The notes: generated by a model from the letters alone, not told the origin. A stretch of 26,560 nucleotides of DNA from an uncultured Bacteroides sp. (GCA_900551445.1 URWA01000037.1:1-26560); one strand, 5' to 3'; numbered from the stretch's first letter, positions 7,104-15,147 are shown. A program made the numbers and translations.

Positions 7104-7280
7104 ATGAAAAGCTTATTACAGAATTTAGGAGTGATATTAGTCATCATTGGTGCTGTGATCCTCATTGCAAGCTATGCAGTAGGTAATGTGAACAACAACG
7201 CCGTATTAGGAGGTTCTTTGGCACTTGTTGTGATAGGACTAATTGCTTACATCATCCTGAACAAAAGAATTACAGACTGA
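7104..7280 (+). CDS. 58-residue two-helix membrane protein
   Basis: A short intact frame. It starts MKSLLQNLGVILVIIGAVIL, giving a first membrane helix at about residues 8-25, then a polar turn (GNVNNN) and a second helix at about residues 34-53 (LGGSLALVVIGLIAYIIL), ending in the basic tail NKRITD. Hairpin topology with both ends on the same side is expected. No function is recognisable, but composition is clearly protein-like, and a strong terminator follows 25 bases after the stop. A weak promoter (TTTG at 7038-7041, TTAATTTG at 7059-7066) precedes it. It may be regulated by the MarR protein just upstream. Confidence 0.75.
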   Translation: MKSLLQNLGVILVIIGAVILIASYAVGNVNNNAVLGGSLALVVIGLIAYIILNKRITD

Positions 7281-7305
7281 ATTTCCTCAGCCGACAAACA
7301 GCAAT

Positions 7306-7339
7306 AAAAAAGCCTGAATTGAAAAATTCAGGCTTTTTT
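7306..7339. terminator. Bidirectional terminator between the small membrane gene and rprY
   Basis: A perfect 15-bp stem (AAAAAAGCCTGAATT, 7306-7320, with 7325-7339) closes a GAAA loop. The arms begin with A6 and end with T6, so it can terminate the plus-strand membrane gene and the minus-strand rprXY transcript. Confidence 0.93.
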
Positions 7340-7364
7340 ATTATTATCATTCTGAAACTGCGTC

Positions 7365-8063
7365 TCATTCACCTTCCGGAGTAATCAATTTATATCCTTT
7401 TCCATGGATATTGATGATTTCAATTGAGTCATCTTCCTTCAGATGCTTACGCAACTTAGTGATATACACATCCATACTTCTTGCATTGAAATAGTTGTCA
7501 TCAATCCAGATAGTCTTCAATGCAAAGTCACGCTGAAGGATTTCATTGGCATGTGCACAAAGCAAACCCAACAATTCAGACTCTTTCGTAGTCAATTTCG
7601 TCTGCTTGTCACCGATAGACAAAATCTGCTTCTGGGTATCGAACGTAAAACGGCCGATTTTATACACCGTACTTTCACGATTACGTTTGCCACGTACACG
7701 GCGCAGAATAGCCTCAATACGGAAAGTCAGTTCTTCCATACTGAAGGGCTTCGTGATATAATCGTCCGCACCAATTTTAAAGCCTTCCAATATATCTTCC
7801 TTCAAAGTCTTTGCCGTCAAGAAAATAATAGGAACTTCCGCATTCGCCTGACGAATTTCCTGAGCCAAGGTAAAACCATCTTTTCTCGGCATCATTACAT
7901 CGGTCACAACCAAATCATACTTACTCTTCAGGAAAGCCTTAAAGCCCACTTCTCCATCCGGGAAAAGATCGGCGTTATAACCTTTCGCCTGCAAATATTC
8001 TCTCAAAAGCATGCCAAGATTCTCATCATCTTCGCATAACAAAATACGCAATTTGTCGTCCAT
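7365..8063 (-). CDS. rprY: OmpR-family response regulator RprY
   Basis: A 232-residue response regulator. The receiver domain has acidic pocket D12/D13, phospho-acceptor D55 (VVTDVMMP), T83 and K105 (ITKPF). The C-terminal winged-helix DNA-binding domain starts near residue 134 and contains the transactivation segment and the recognition helix region FNARSMDVYITKLRKHL. Sequence and arrangement fit RprY of Bacteroides fragilis, partner of the kinase RprX, first found through effects on tetracycline resistance expression. It starts 3 bases after the rprX stop, so the pair is co-transcribed with the kinase first. It is followed by the bidirectional terminator. Confidence 0.93.
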   Translation of the reverse strand: MDDKLRILLCEDDENLGMLLREYLQAKGYNADLFPDGEVGFKAFLKSKYDLVVTDVMMPRKDGFTLAQEIRQANAEVPIIFLTAKTLKEDILEGFKIGADDYITKPFSMEELTFRIEAILRRVRGKRNRESTVYKIGRFTFDTQKQILSIGDKQTKLTTKESELLGLLCAHANEILQRDFALKTIWIDDNYFNARSMDVYITKLRKHLKEDDSIEIINIHGKGYKLITPEGE

Positions 8064-8066
8064 ATC

Positions 8067-9617
8067 TTATTCTTCTTTAAATAGTGGTATCGTAATTATA
8101 AACTTCGTTCCTACGTTCAATTCACTTTCAGCCCGTATAGAACCTTTATGGTCTGTAATTATCTTCTTCACATAAGCCAGTCCGAGGCCAAAACCTTTCA
8201 CATCGTGCAAATTTCCTGTATGTACCCGGTAGAACTTATCAAATATCTTCTTTAAATTCTCCTTCTTAATACCGATTCCATTATCCTCTATGGATATACA
8301 CAACTTACCGGTCTCATTCCACGTGCGAATCTTCAAAGCGATATCCCGATCCGGACTCTTATATTTCACCGCATTATCCAGCAAATTGAATATCACATTC
8401 GTAAAGTGCATCTCATCCACAAAAATAACCGGGTCCTCTGCATTCAATTCCGCATCCAGTGTACCGTTATTCTTTTCTACCTTCAAACGGAAGGTATTCA
8501 CCACTCCGTTAATCAGTTCATGAGCATCAATTTCCTTCTTTTTCAGCGTCACGCTCTGCCTTTCAAACATAGACATCTGCAACACTTTTTCCACCTGGAA
8601 TCTCAAACGCTTCGTCTCATCGTTAATAACTCCGGAGATATGCTTAAACATGACGGGCGACTTGCCTACCGCCGGGTCATTCAACATCTGCGCGGCCAAA
8701 GAAATGGTAGAAATCGGAGTCTTAAACTCATGCGTCATATTATTGATAAAATCATTCTTTATCTCTGTCAGACGTTTCTGCCGGAAAATAATGTAAATCG
8801 TAAAAATAAAGGTAATCAGCAATACCACCGTAAAAATAATGGAAGGTATCATGAATTTCACCGAACTAAAAATATAGTTATCCAATGTCGGGAAAAAGAT
8901 ATTCACAAATCCCATCTTGGCTGGAGGATCTTTTTCAAAAATCAATCTAGAATAAACCTTCTCGTCATCATGCACATAATCTGAGCAACGGTACACCTCT
9001 TTTCCATCCCGGTCTGTCACCGAAAAATGATAGGGAATGTCAATTCCGTTATTGAACAATTCCGTTTTCAGAAAATGGTCAAGCTGCTTAAAGTTTATCC
9101 TTTCCTTCAACGGTTTGTCACTTGCCGTATAGAGGATATTATAAACTACCTCGTCAAGCAACGCCCGCTGGTACACATAACGCTCCTTCAGCACCTCCTG
9201 CAAAGCACGTGAGGTTTGCGGAATGGTTCTTCCCGTAGAAATCACGACTTTCGGTACATTGGCAGGCCGATTCATAATGGTCTTCAATTCAAACGTAGAG
9301 TAAGTAGACCCGTCGGGAGCCGTTATCGTATATTGATGATGCTCCACCACATTCTCACCCGCGTCATTTCCTTCCTGATATCTTTTCGATAAAAGTGCCG
9401 CCCGTTCTTGCGCCGCTACATCTTTTTCAAGATATCGTTTCGTTTCTACCAGTTCCAGATTATGCACAGCCTTACCCAGACTGCGGTTTACATTCTCTTC
9501 AAACTGACTGCGCCGCATTTTGACCATCTCTTCAATATAGCTTACCTGCAGATAAAGCAAGCTTAAAAAAGACAGTCCCATTACAACTCCTAATATCCAA
9601 ATAGTAGACTTTTTCAT
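8067..9617 (-). CDS. rprX: Sensor histidine kinase RprX
   Basis: A 516-residue membrane histidine kinase. First membrane helix at about residues 7-24, a periplasmic sensor region of some 225 residues (low similarity to known ligand domains by eye), second helix at about 256-278. The HisKA box NNMTHEFKTPIST places the phospho-acceptor at H296. The ATPase domain shows the N box (LLDNAVKYK), G1 (DNGIGI), F box (FDKFYR) and G2 (GFGLGLAYVKKI), all intact. Length and gene order match B. fragilis RprX. A TAAATTTG box at 9623-9630 stands only 5 bases ahead of the ATG, which would imply an extremely short leader; the true promoter may lie further up. The EF-G paralog gene upstream ends in its own terminator, so rprXY is a separate unit. 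Confidence 0.93.
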   Translation of the reverse strand: MKKSTIWILGVVMGLSFLSLLYLQVSYIEEMVKMRRSQFEENVNRSLGKAVHNLELVETKRYLEKDVAAQERAALLSKRYQEGNDAGENVVEHHQYTITAPDGSTYSTFELKTIMNRPANVPKVVISTGRTIPQTSRALQEVLKERYVYQRALLDEVVYNILYTASDKPLKERINFKQLDHFLKTELFNNGIDIPYHFSVTDRDGKEVYRCSDYVHDDEKVYSRLIFEKDPPAKMGFVNIFFPTLDNYIFSSVKFMIPSIIFTVVLLITFIFTIYIIFRQKRLTEIKNDFINNMTHEFKTPISTISLAAQMLNDPAVGKSPVMFKHISGVINDETKRLRFQVEKVLQMSMFERQSVTLKKKEIDAHELINGVVNTFRLKVEKNNGTLDAELNAEDPVIFVDEMHFTNVIFNLLDNAVKYKSPDRDIALKIRTWNETGKLCISIEDNGIGIKKENLKKIFDKFYRVHTGNLHDVKGFGLGLAYVKKIITDHKGSIRAESELNVGTKFIITIPLFKEE

Positions 9618-9823
9618 ACGGGCAAATTTAACAACCTCACAAATACCACACTAGCTACTTAACAAGCTTTAAACCGGAGTTTGTCGCAAATTAACCAAAA
9701 TCCGAATTTTACCTGATAAAACATTCATCATCGCCACTTTCTCATCCACACACATTGCAAAAATAATAAAATATTGGATTAATAACAAATAAACAAGTCG
9801 ATTTGTTTAAGCAAAGTTAAATA

Positions 9824-9859
9824 AAAAAGGCCGCGTTTTTTAAGAAACGCAGCCTTTTT
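9824..9859 (-). terminator. Intrinsic terminator of the EF-G paralog gene
   Basis: On the minus strand a 15-bp stem (9859-9845 with 9838-9824, one G-U pair) has a 6-base loop and ends in a T6 tail. The GC core is GGCTGCG/CGCGGCC. It begins 25 bases after the EF-G stop codon. Confidence 0.9.
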
Positions 9860-9883
9860 ATCTATAAAAATCACAACTAGCAC

Positions 9884-12043
9884 TTATGCTTCGTCTTTTT
9901 CCTGCTCTTCAAATTCCTTCATCAATTTGGTTTGTACATCCGTCGGAACCAGTTCATAGCTGGCAAACTTCATGATAAATGAAGCGCGGCCTCCAGTCAA
10001 TGAACTCAATGCGGTAGAATAGTTCGACATTTCCTTCAAAGGTACCTTAGCACTCAGCTTTTCGTAACCCTTTTCACTGGTCATACCCATAATCATACCG
10101 CGACGTCCTTGCATATCGCTCATCACATCACCCAATTTATCGCTGGGCACGAACACTTCTACGTCATAAATCGGTTCCAGAATCTTCGGACCTGCATTCT
10201 TGAAGGCCTCACTGAATGCATGACGTCCTGCCAACATAAAGGAAATTTCATTGGAGTCTACCGGATGCATCTTTCCATCATATACGATGACACGTACATC
10301 ACGTGCATAAGAACCGGTCAACGGACCCTGCTCCATACGACTCATGATACCTTTCAGGATAGCCGGCATGAAACGTGCATCGATGGCTCCACCTACCACA
10401 CTGTTCACAAATACCAGTTTACCACCCCATTCCAGGTCGATAACCTCCGTACTCTTCACATTCATCTTGTATTCCTGTCCATTGAACTTGTAAGTTTCAG
10501 GAGCTGGCATGCCTTCATAATAAGGTTCTACAATCAAGTGTACTTCACCAAACTGGCCGGCACCACCCGACTGTTTCTTATGACGGTAATCGGCACGTGC
10601 AGCCTTCGTGATGGTTTCACGATACGGAATTTTCGGTTCATAGAACTGAATCGGCAACTTCTCATTGTTTTCCAGACGCCATTTCAATGTACGCAAATGG
10701 AACTCACCTTGTCCGTGTACCAGAATCTGACGCAGTTCTTTGGATTGCTCTACAACCCATGTCGGATCTTCCTCACGCATACGATTCAATACCGCCATCA
10801 TCTTTTCCGTATCCGCTTCATTGACCGGTTTGATAGCTCTTGTATATTTCGGATTCGGATACTTGATAAAGTTGAAACGGTTTTCACAATCCTTTCCGTT
10901 CAACGTATTTCCTGTCTTTACATCTTTCAGTTTCACCGTACAACCGATATCTCCCGCACGAAGTTCATCCACCTTCTCACGAGTGGCACCTGCACACACA
11001 TAAAGCTGTGCCATACGTTCCTTCGAGCCACGGTCGGCATTGCTCAAGTCGTCTCCTTCGTGAACCACTCCACTCATCACCTTGAAATACTGTACATCAC
11101 CGATATGAGGTTCTACGGCCGTCTTGAAGAAATAAAGTGAAGTCGGACCATTCGGATCAGGAGGAACAGGTACACCGCGTGTGTTATGCACCACCGGCAT
11201 TTCATCTACAAACGGAACCACATTCCCCAAAAATTCCATCAAACGGCGAACGCCCATGTCTTTTCCTGCACACACGCAGAATACAGGGAACATACCTCTT
11301 GCTGCCAATCCCTTACGGATACCTTCACGCATTTCGTCTTCCGTCAGCGATTCTGCTTCAAAGAATTTTTCCATCAGGCTTTCATCATGTTCCGCAGCGG
11401 CTTCCACTAAAGTCTTATGCCATTCCTGCGCTTTTTCCATCTCTTCCGCCGGAATATCTTCGATGGTAGGTGCTCCACCGTCAGGTCCCCAAGAATATTT
11501 CTTCATTAAAAGTACATCAATCAACGAATTGAAGTCGGGTCCTGTAGCCAACGGATACTGAACCGGAACAACCTTAGAGCCATAATTTTCTTTCAACTGT
11601 TCAAGCACATGGTCGAAATCACATTTTTCACTATCCAGCTGGTTCACCAGGAAAATCACCGGCTTACCCAGTTTTTCGGTATAGCGGAAGTGATTTTGCG
11701 TACCCACTTCCGGACCATATTGCCCGTTCAGCAACAAGATGGCAGTATCAGTCACATTCAACGCGGTAATGGCAGCCCCTACGAAGTCATCACTTCCCGG
11801 GCAGTCTATGATATTGAGTTTCTTCCCGTTCCATTCCACATGATATACAGTAGAAAATACTGAATACCCATATTCTTGCTCCACCGGGAAATAATCACTC
11901 ACCGTATTCTTGGCAGTAATTCTTCCGCGACGTTTTATAATACCACTCTCATAGAGCAAGGCTTCTGTGAGAGTGGTTTTACCTGAGCCGTCATTACCGA
12001 GAAGGGCAATGTTCTTGATTTCGTTTGTCTGATATACTTTCAT
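9884..12043 (-). CDS. fusA2: EF-G paralog (EF-G2 / FusA2-like) with altered GTPase motifs
   Basis: A 719-residue translational GTPase with the full five-domain EF-G layout. The P-loop GNDGSGKTT (residues 16-24) is intact. Three changes affect the GTPase centre: switch II reads DCPGSDDF (80-87) instead of DTPGHVDF, so the catalytic His is Ser84; switch I reads EQEYGYSV instead of EQERGITI; and G4 reads NQLD (134-137) instead of NKMD. Domains III-V are well kept, including HGQGEFHLRTL and the C-terminal GRRG loop. A Bacteroides thetaiotaomicron paralog, FusA2/EF-G2, has been reported to support translocation without GTP hydrolysis and to be needed for gut colonisation and carbon starvation (from memory); this protein fits that type. 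Monocistronic, with its own promoter flanked by a long inverted repeat and a strong terminator. Confidence 0.92.
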   Translation of the reverse strand: MKVYQTNEIKNIALLGNDGSGKTTLTEALLYESGIIKRRGRITAKNTVSDYFPVEQEYGYSVFSTVYHVEWNGKKLNIIDCPGSDDFVGAAITALNVTDTAILLLNGQYGPEVGTQNHFRYTEKLGKPVIFLVNQLDSEKCDFDHVLEQLKENYGSKVVPVQYPLATGPDFNSLIDVLLMKKYSWGPDGGAPTIEDIPAEEMEKAQEWHKTLVEAAAEHDESLMEKFFEAESLTEDEMREGIRKGLAARGMFPVFCVCAGKDMGVRRLMEFLGNVVPFVDEMPVVHNTRGVPVPPDPNGPTSLYFFKTAVEPHIGDVQYFKVMSGVVHEGDDLSNADRGSKERMAQLYVCAGATREKVDELRAGDIGCTVKLKDVKTGNTLNGKDCENRFNFIKYPNPKYTRAIKPVNEADTEKMMAVLNRMREEDPTWVVEQSKELRQILVHGQGEFHLRTLKWRLENNEKLPIQFYEPKIPYRETITKAARADYRHKKQSGGAGQFGEVHLIVEPYYEGMPAPETYKFNGQEYKMNVKSTEVIDLEWGGKLVFVNSVVGGAIDARFMPAILKGIMSRMEQGPLTGSYARDVRVIVYDGKMHPVDSNEISFMLAGRHAFSEAFKNAGPKILEPIYDVEVFVPSDKLGDVMSDMQGRRGMIMGMTSEKGYEKLSAKVPLKEMSNYSTALSSLTGGRASFIMKFASYELVPTDVQTKLMKEFEEQEKDEA

Positions 12044-12057
12044 GGTATTTCAAGATT

Positions 12058-12165
12058 TAGTTTAGTAACGAAAGGATATGCTTTTCATATCTCTTATTTT
12101 TAACGAAGCGCAAATTAGAGATTATAATTCAGAAAAACAATAAAATGTTTCGTGTTACTAAACTA
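12058..12165. repeat. Inverted repeat flanking the EF-G paralog promoter
   Basis: TAGTTTAGTAACGAAA at 12058-12073 is the reverse complement of TTTCG[TG]TTACTAAACTA at 12148-12165, identical over 16 bases apart from a 2-base insertion; the inner 11 bp match without a gap. The centre-to-centre distance is about 90 bp. The upstream arm runs into a second dyad, ACTATGT-TTTCAG-ACATAGT (12162-12181). One arm lies in the expected leader and the other upstream of the promoter, as for paired regulator sites. Confidence 0.7.
12111..12140 (-). promoter_or_regulatory. Putative promoter of the EF-G paralog gene
   Basis: Minus strand: TTG (12140-12138), 20-base spacer, TAATTTG (12117-12111), a one-base-short variant of the TAnnTTTG box. 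A start near 12105 would give a leader of about 60 bases. Both arms of the 16-bp inverted repeat flank this element. Confidence 0.45.
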
Positions 12166-12259
12166 TGTTTTCAGACATAGTAATCCGAAATTCCTTCCGC
12201 CCTCCCCAAATTATCCGTATATTTACACCCGCAAAATCTATTTTTACTGTTAATTGTTT

Positions 12260-13393
12260 ATGGCTGGAATTTATCTTCACATCCCTTTTTGCAAACGACG
12301 TTGCATCTACTGTGACTTCTTTTCCACTACTGAAAATGAAAAGAAAGAGGCCTATATTCAAGCCCTTGTCAAAGAGCTGGAACTTCGAAAAGACTACCTA
12401 AGTGGAGAAACCATAGATACCATCTATTTTGGGGGAGGTACCCCTTCCCAACTGGAAGAAAAAGATTTTGCCCAACTATTCGACTATATATATAAGGTAT
12501 ATCCTGTAAACCCCGAAGCCGAAATCACACTTGAAGCCAATCCGGACGATTTGACACCGGCATACGTGGACATGCTCCACAGCCTTCCGTTCAACCGGCT
12601 AAGCATGGGCATACAGACTTTCAAGGAAGACACTCTCCGCCTGTTGCATCGCCGACATACAGCCGCCCAGGCTCAACAAGCATACCTACGCTGTCGGGAA
12701 GCCGGATTTCAGAACATCAGCATCGACTTGATGTACGGACTACCCGGTGAGACACTGGGAGACTGGCAGAAAGACCTGCAAACAGCCATCGACATGCACC
12801 CGGAGCATATTTCTGCCTATCACCTGATTTATGAAGAAGGTACCCCCCTATGGAAACTGAAAGAAGCGCACAAAGTGGAAGAAACCGACGAGGATTTGAG
12901 TGTATCCTTGTTCAAGGAGCTGATTCATACCTTGAAAGCTCATGGATACGAACATTATGAGATTTCCAACTTCTGCCAACCCGGATATTATTCACGCCAT
13001 AATTCAAGTTACTGGACGGGCAAAAAGTACTTAGGATGCGGGCCTTCCGCCCATTCATACGACGGCATCTCCCGCCAATGGAATGTGGCCTCCCTTTCCC
13101 AATATATACAAGGTATCCAACAGGGAGCACCCTATCAGGAGAAGGAAGAGCTTGATCTCTATACCCGCTACAACGACTTTGTCATCACCCGCCTGCGTAC
13201 GGCTTACGGAATTCCTACCGAACTATTGAAAAGTGCATTTGGTGAAACTTTATACAACTACTGCATGCGTATGGCCTCATCTTATCTGAAACAAGGCCTG
13301 CTGACCTGGGACCATCATATTCTGAAACTGACCGAAAAGGGGATATTTATCTCCGATGGAATCATGAGCGACCTGCTTTGGGTGGAAGATTAG
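12260..13393 (+). CDS. hemW: HemW-type radical SAM protein (putative heme chaperone)
   Basis: A 377-residue radical-SAM protein. The cluster motif CKRRCIYC has C11, C15 and C18 right at the N-terminus, followed by FGGGTPSQL, ITLEANPDDLT, RLSMGIQTF and DLMYGLPGET, then the C-terminal HemN-like domain. The short N-terminus before the cluster and the lack of the extra HemN cysteine point to HemW (a heme-binding chaperone) rather than the true oxygen-independent coproporphyrinogen III oxidase, although databases often use the latter name. The ATG at 12260 is preferred over a TTG two codons earlier. Divergent from the EF-G gene; a near-consensus -7 box TATATTTA stands at 12218-12225. No clear terminator follows. 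Confidence 0.88.
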   Translation: MAGIYLHIPFCKRRCIYCDFFSTTENEKKEAYIQALVKELELRKDYLSGETIDTIYFGGGTPSQLEEKDFAQLFDYIYKVYPVNPEAEITLEANPDDLTPAYVDMLHSLPFNRLSMGIQTFKEDTLRLLHRRHTAAQAQQAYLRCREAGFQNISIDLMYGLPGETLGDWQKDLQTAIDMHPEHISAYHLIYEEGTPLWKLKEAHKVEETDEDLSVSLFKELIHTLKAHGYEHYEISNFCQPGYYSRHNSSYWTGKKYLGCGPSAHSYDGISRQWNVASLSQYIQGIQQGAPYQEKEELDLYTRYNDFVITRLRTAYGIPTELLKSAFGETLYNYCMRMASSYLKQGLLTWDHHILKLTEKGIFISDGIMSDLLWVED

Positions 13394-13468
13394 ATTTTTT
13401 AACAGTATCGCTGTAGGGGATTTACTGCTTTTCTGCGTTTTCATAACAAACCCCTAAAAACAAATGTC

Positions 13469-13618
13469 ATGGAAACTCAAAAAGTAATTCTGCCTTTCTT
13501 CTACGCGTTGTTCCTTCCGGACTTTCCCCAGGAAAACAAGTCCGATTCCTGTCCGATGGAAAACAATGAAAAATCACTCTCCCAACCAACCCCTCAAATC
13601 ACGTTGGAAAAGAAATAA
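13469..13618 (+). CDS. Possible 49-residue hypothetical protein
   Basis: A short frame in an otherwise empty 343-base gap between hemW and the glmM terminator. It starts METQKVILPFFYALFLPDF and continues as a hydrophilic Ser/Pro/Gln/Lys-rich tail ending LEKK. There is one hydrophobic stretch (residues 6-16), no known motif and no ribosome-binding site or clear promoter. A TAGGGG/CCCCTA inverted pair lies in the 60 bases before it. It could equally be non-coding; I keep it because nothing else occupies the gap. Confidence 0.25.
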   Translation: METQKVILPFFYALFLPDFPQENKSDSCPMENNEKSLSQPTPQITLEKK

Positions 13619-13653
13619 ATCACACAAGGCAACTTTCTATTCATTCAAACTTA

Positions 13654-13708
13654 CCAAAAACAATCCCGGAAAAAGATGGAAGCACCACTTCCACCTTATT
13701 CCGGGATT
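13654..13708 (-). terminator. Intrinsic terminator of the DUF4827-glmM transcript
   Basis: On the minus strand AATCCCGGAA (13708-13699) pairs with TTCCGGGATT (13671-13662), and an inner GTGGAAG/CTTCCA pair extends the hairpin. GTTTTTGG follows. It starts 28 bases after the glmM stop. Confidence 0.82.
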
Positions 13709-13736
13709 CCTCTTATTATAAACGTATTAAGCCCTC

Positions 13737-15125
13737 TTATTTGGCCAGGCTATACACGATATCCATAATCTGCTTACCCAATTCCTCTGCCGCTTCCATG
13801 GTAGAAGCTTCTGAATACACACGGATAATCGGTTCCGTATTACTCTTGCGGAGATGTACCCACTTGTCCGGGAAATCAATCTTTACTCCGTCGATATCAT
13901 TGATTTCTTCGTTCTTGTACAATTCCTTCACCTTCGCCAGAATAGCATCTACATCCGTTTCCGGAGTCAAGTCAATACGGTTCTTGGCGATGAAATAATT
14001 CGGATAAGTGGCACGCAGTTCGCTCACCTTCTTTCCTTCATGTGCCAGATGGCTCAAGAACAAAGCGATACCTACCAAAGCATCCCGTCCGTAATGAGAT
14101 TCCGGATAGATTACTCCACCGTTTCCTTCTCCACCAATCACGGCATGAGTTGCTTTCATCTTGGCAACCACATTCACTTCACCTACGGCAGAAGCATTGT
14201 ATTCCATGCCATATTTGCGAGTCACATCACGCAACGCACGAGTAGAACTCAAGTTGGATACCGTATTGCCCGGAGTGTGTTTCAACACATAGTCCGCTAC
14301 AGTGACCAACGTATATTCTTCTCCGTACATCGCTCCATTCTCACAGATAATAGCCAAACGGTCCACATCCGGGTCTACCACGAAAGCCACGTCGCAGGTA
14401 CCTTTCTTCATCAATCCCATGATGTCGCCCAGGTTCTTTTCCAACGGTTCCGGATTATGCTGGAAATCACCCGTCGGTTCACAATAAAGTTTTTCCACAT
14501 GCTGCACACCCAACTGTTCCAGCAACTGGGGAAGTACGATACCTCCTACCGAATTCACACAGTCAATGGCCACACGGAAATTAGCCTTGCGGATAGCTTC
14601 TACGTCCACCAATTTCAAAGCCAACACGCTGTCAATATGCTTCTGGTTGTATGTATTGTCCTCACGATATTTACCGATATGGTCTACATCTGCAAATTCA
14701 AATTCTTCAGCAGCAGCAATGCGCAACACTTCGTTTCCTTCGGCCGCATTCAAGAATTCACCATGCTCATTCAACAGCTTCAGGGCATTCCATTGTCTCG
14801 GATTATGACTTGCAGTCAGAATAATTCCACCGCAGGCTCCTTCCATTGTTACTGCCAATTCCGTGGTCGGCGTAGATGCCAGTCCGATGTTCACCACATC
14901 GAAACCCATTCCCATCAATGTACCACAAACCACATTTTTCACCATCTCACCAGAGATACGTGCATCACGTCCTACTACAATCTTATTGGTTTTAATGGTA
15001 GTCGTCTTCCGAATCAGCGTTGCATAGGCAGAAGTGAATTTCACGATGTCCAAAGGATTCAATCCTTCGCCGGCATGGCCGCCTATCGTACCACGAATAC
15101 CGGAAATAGATTTAATAAGTGTCAT
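13737..15125 (-). CDS. glmM: Alpha-D-phosphohexomutase, probable phosphoglucosamine mutase
   Basis: A 462-residue phosphohexomutase with all four domains. The phosphoserine loop ILTASHNP places the catalytic Ser at 106, the metal loop is DPDVDRLA, the sugar-binding loop is GGEGNGGVIYPE, and the C-terminal phosphate loop is RKSNTEPIIRVYSEA. It should interconvert glucosamine-6-P and glucosamine-1-P on the route to UDP-GlcNAc for peptidoglycan and LPS. The sugar loop is not the GEQSGH of E. coli GlmM or the GEMSGH of mannose/glucose mutases; it is closer to the archaeal-type loop, so the substrate is less certain than the family. It follows the DUF4827 lipoprotein gene by 22 bases in one operon and ends in a large hairpin terminator. 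Confidence 0.88.
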   Translation of the reverse strand: MTLIKSISGIRGTIGGHAGEGLNPLDIVKFTSAYATLIRKTTTIKTNKIVVGRDARISGEMVKNVVCGTLMGMGFDVVNIGLASTPTTELAVTMEGACGGIILTASHNPRQWNALKLLNEHGEFLNAAEGNEVLRIAAAEEFEFADVDHIGKYREDNTYNQKHIDSVLALKLVDVEAIRKANFRVAIDCVNSVGGIVLPQLLEQLGVQHVEKLYCEPTGDFQHNPEPLEKNLGDIMGLMKKGTCDVAFVVDPDVDRLAIICENGAMYGEEYTLVTVADYVLKHTPGNTVSNLSSTRALRDVTRKYGMEYNASAVGEVNVVAKMKATHAVIGGEGNGGVIYPESHYGRDALVGIALFLSHLAHEGKKVSELRATYPNYFIAKNRIDLTPETDVDAILAKVKELYKNEEINDIDGVKIDFPDKWVHLRKSNTEPIIRVYSEASTMEAAEELGKQIMDIVYSLAK

Positions 15126-15147
15126 AAATCAAGGTTTTTTATTTAGG

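Noticed and set aside
9623..9630. TAAATTTG box suggesting a leaderless rprX transcript
   Set aside because: The box matches the -7 consensus but is only 5 bases from the ATG and has no -33 element at the right distance. I leave the rprX promoter unassigned.
10109..11140. 343-codon plus-strand frame antisense to the EF-G paralog
   Set aside because: It is complementary to highly conserved EF-G domains III-V; its His/Thr/Phe-rich composition is typical of antisense frames.
12158..12401. Short frames overlapping the hemW start and the intergenic dyad
   Set aside because: They run in alternative frames across the promoter region and the conserved hemW N-terminus; the hemW radical-SAM motif fixes the real frame.
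13854..15146. 430-codon plus-strand frame antisense to glmM
   Set aside because: A shadow frame: the minus strand carries an intact phosphohexomutase with all motifs, and the plus translation has a His/Ser/Arg-rich antisense composition without domains.
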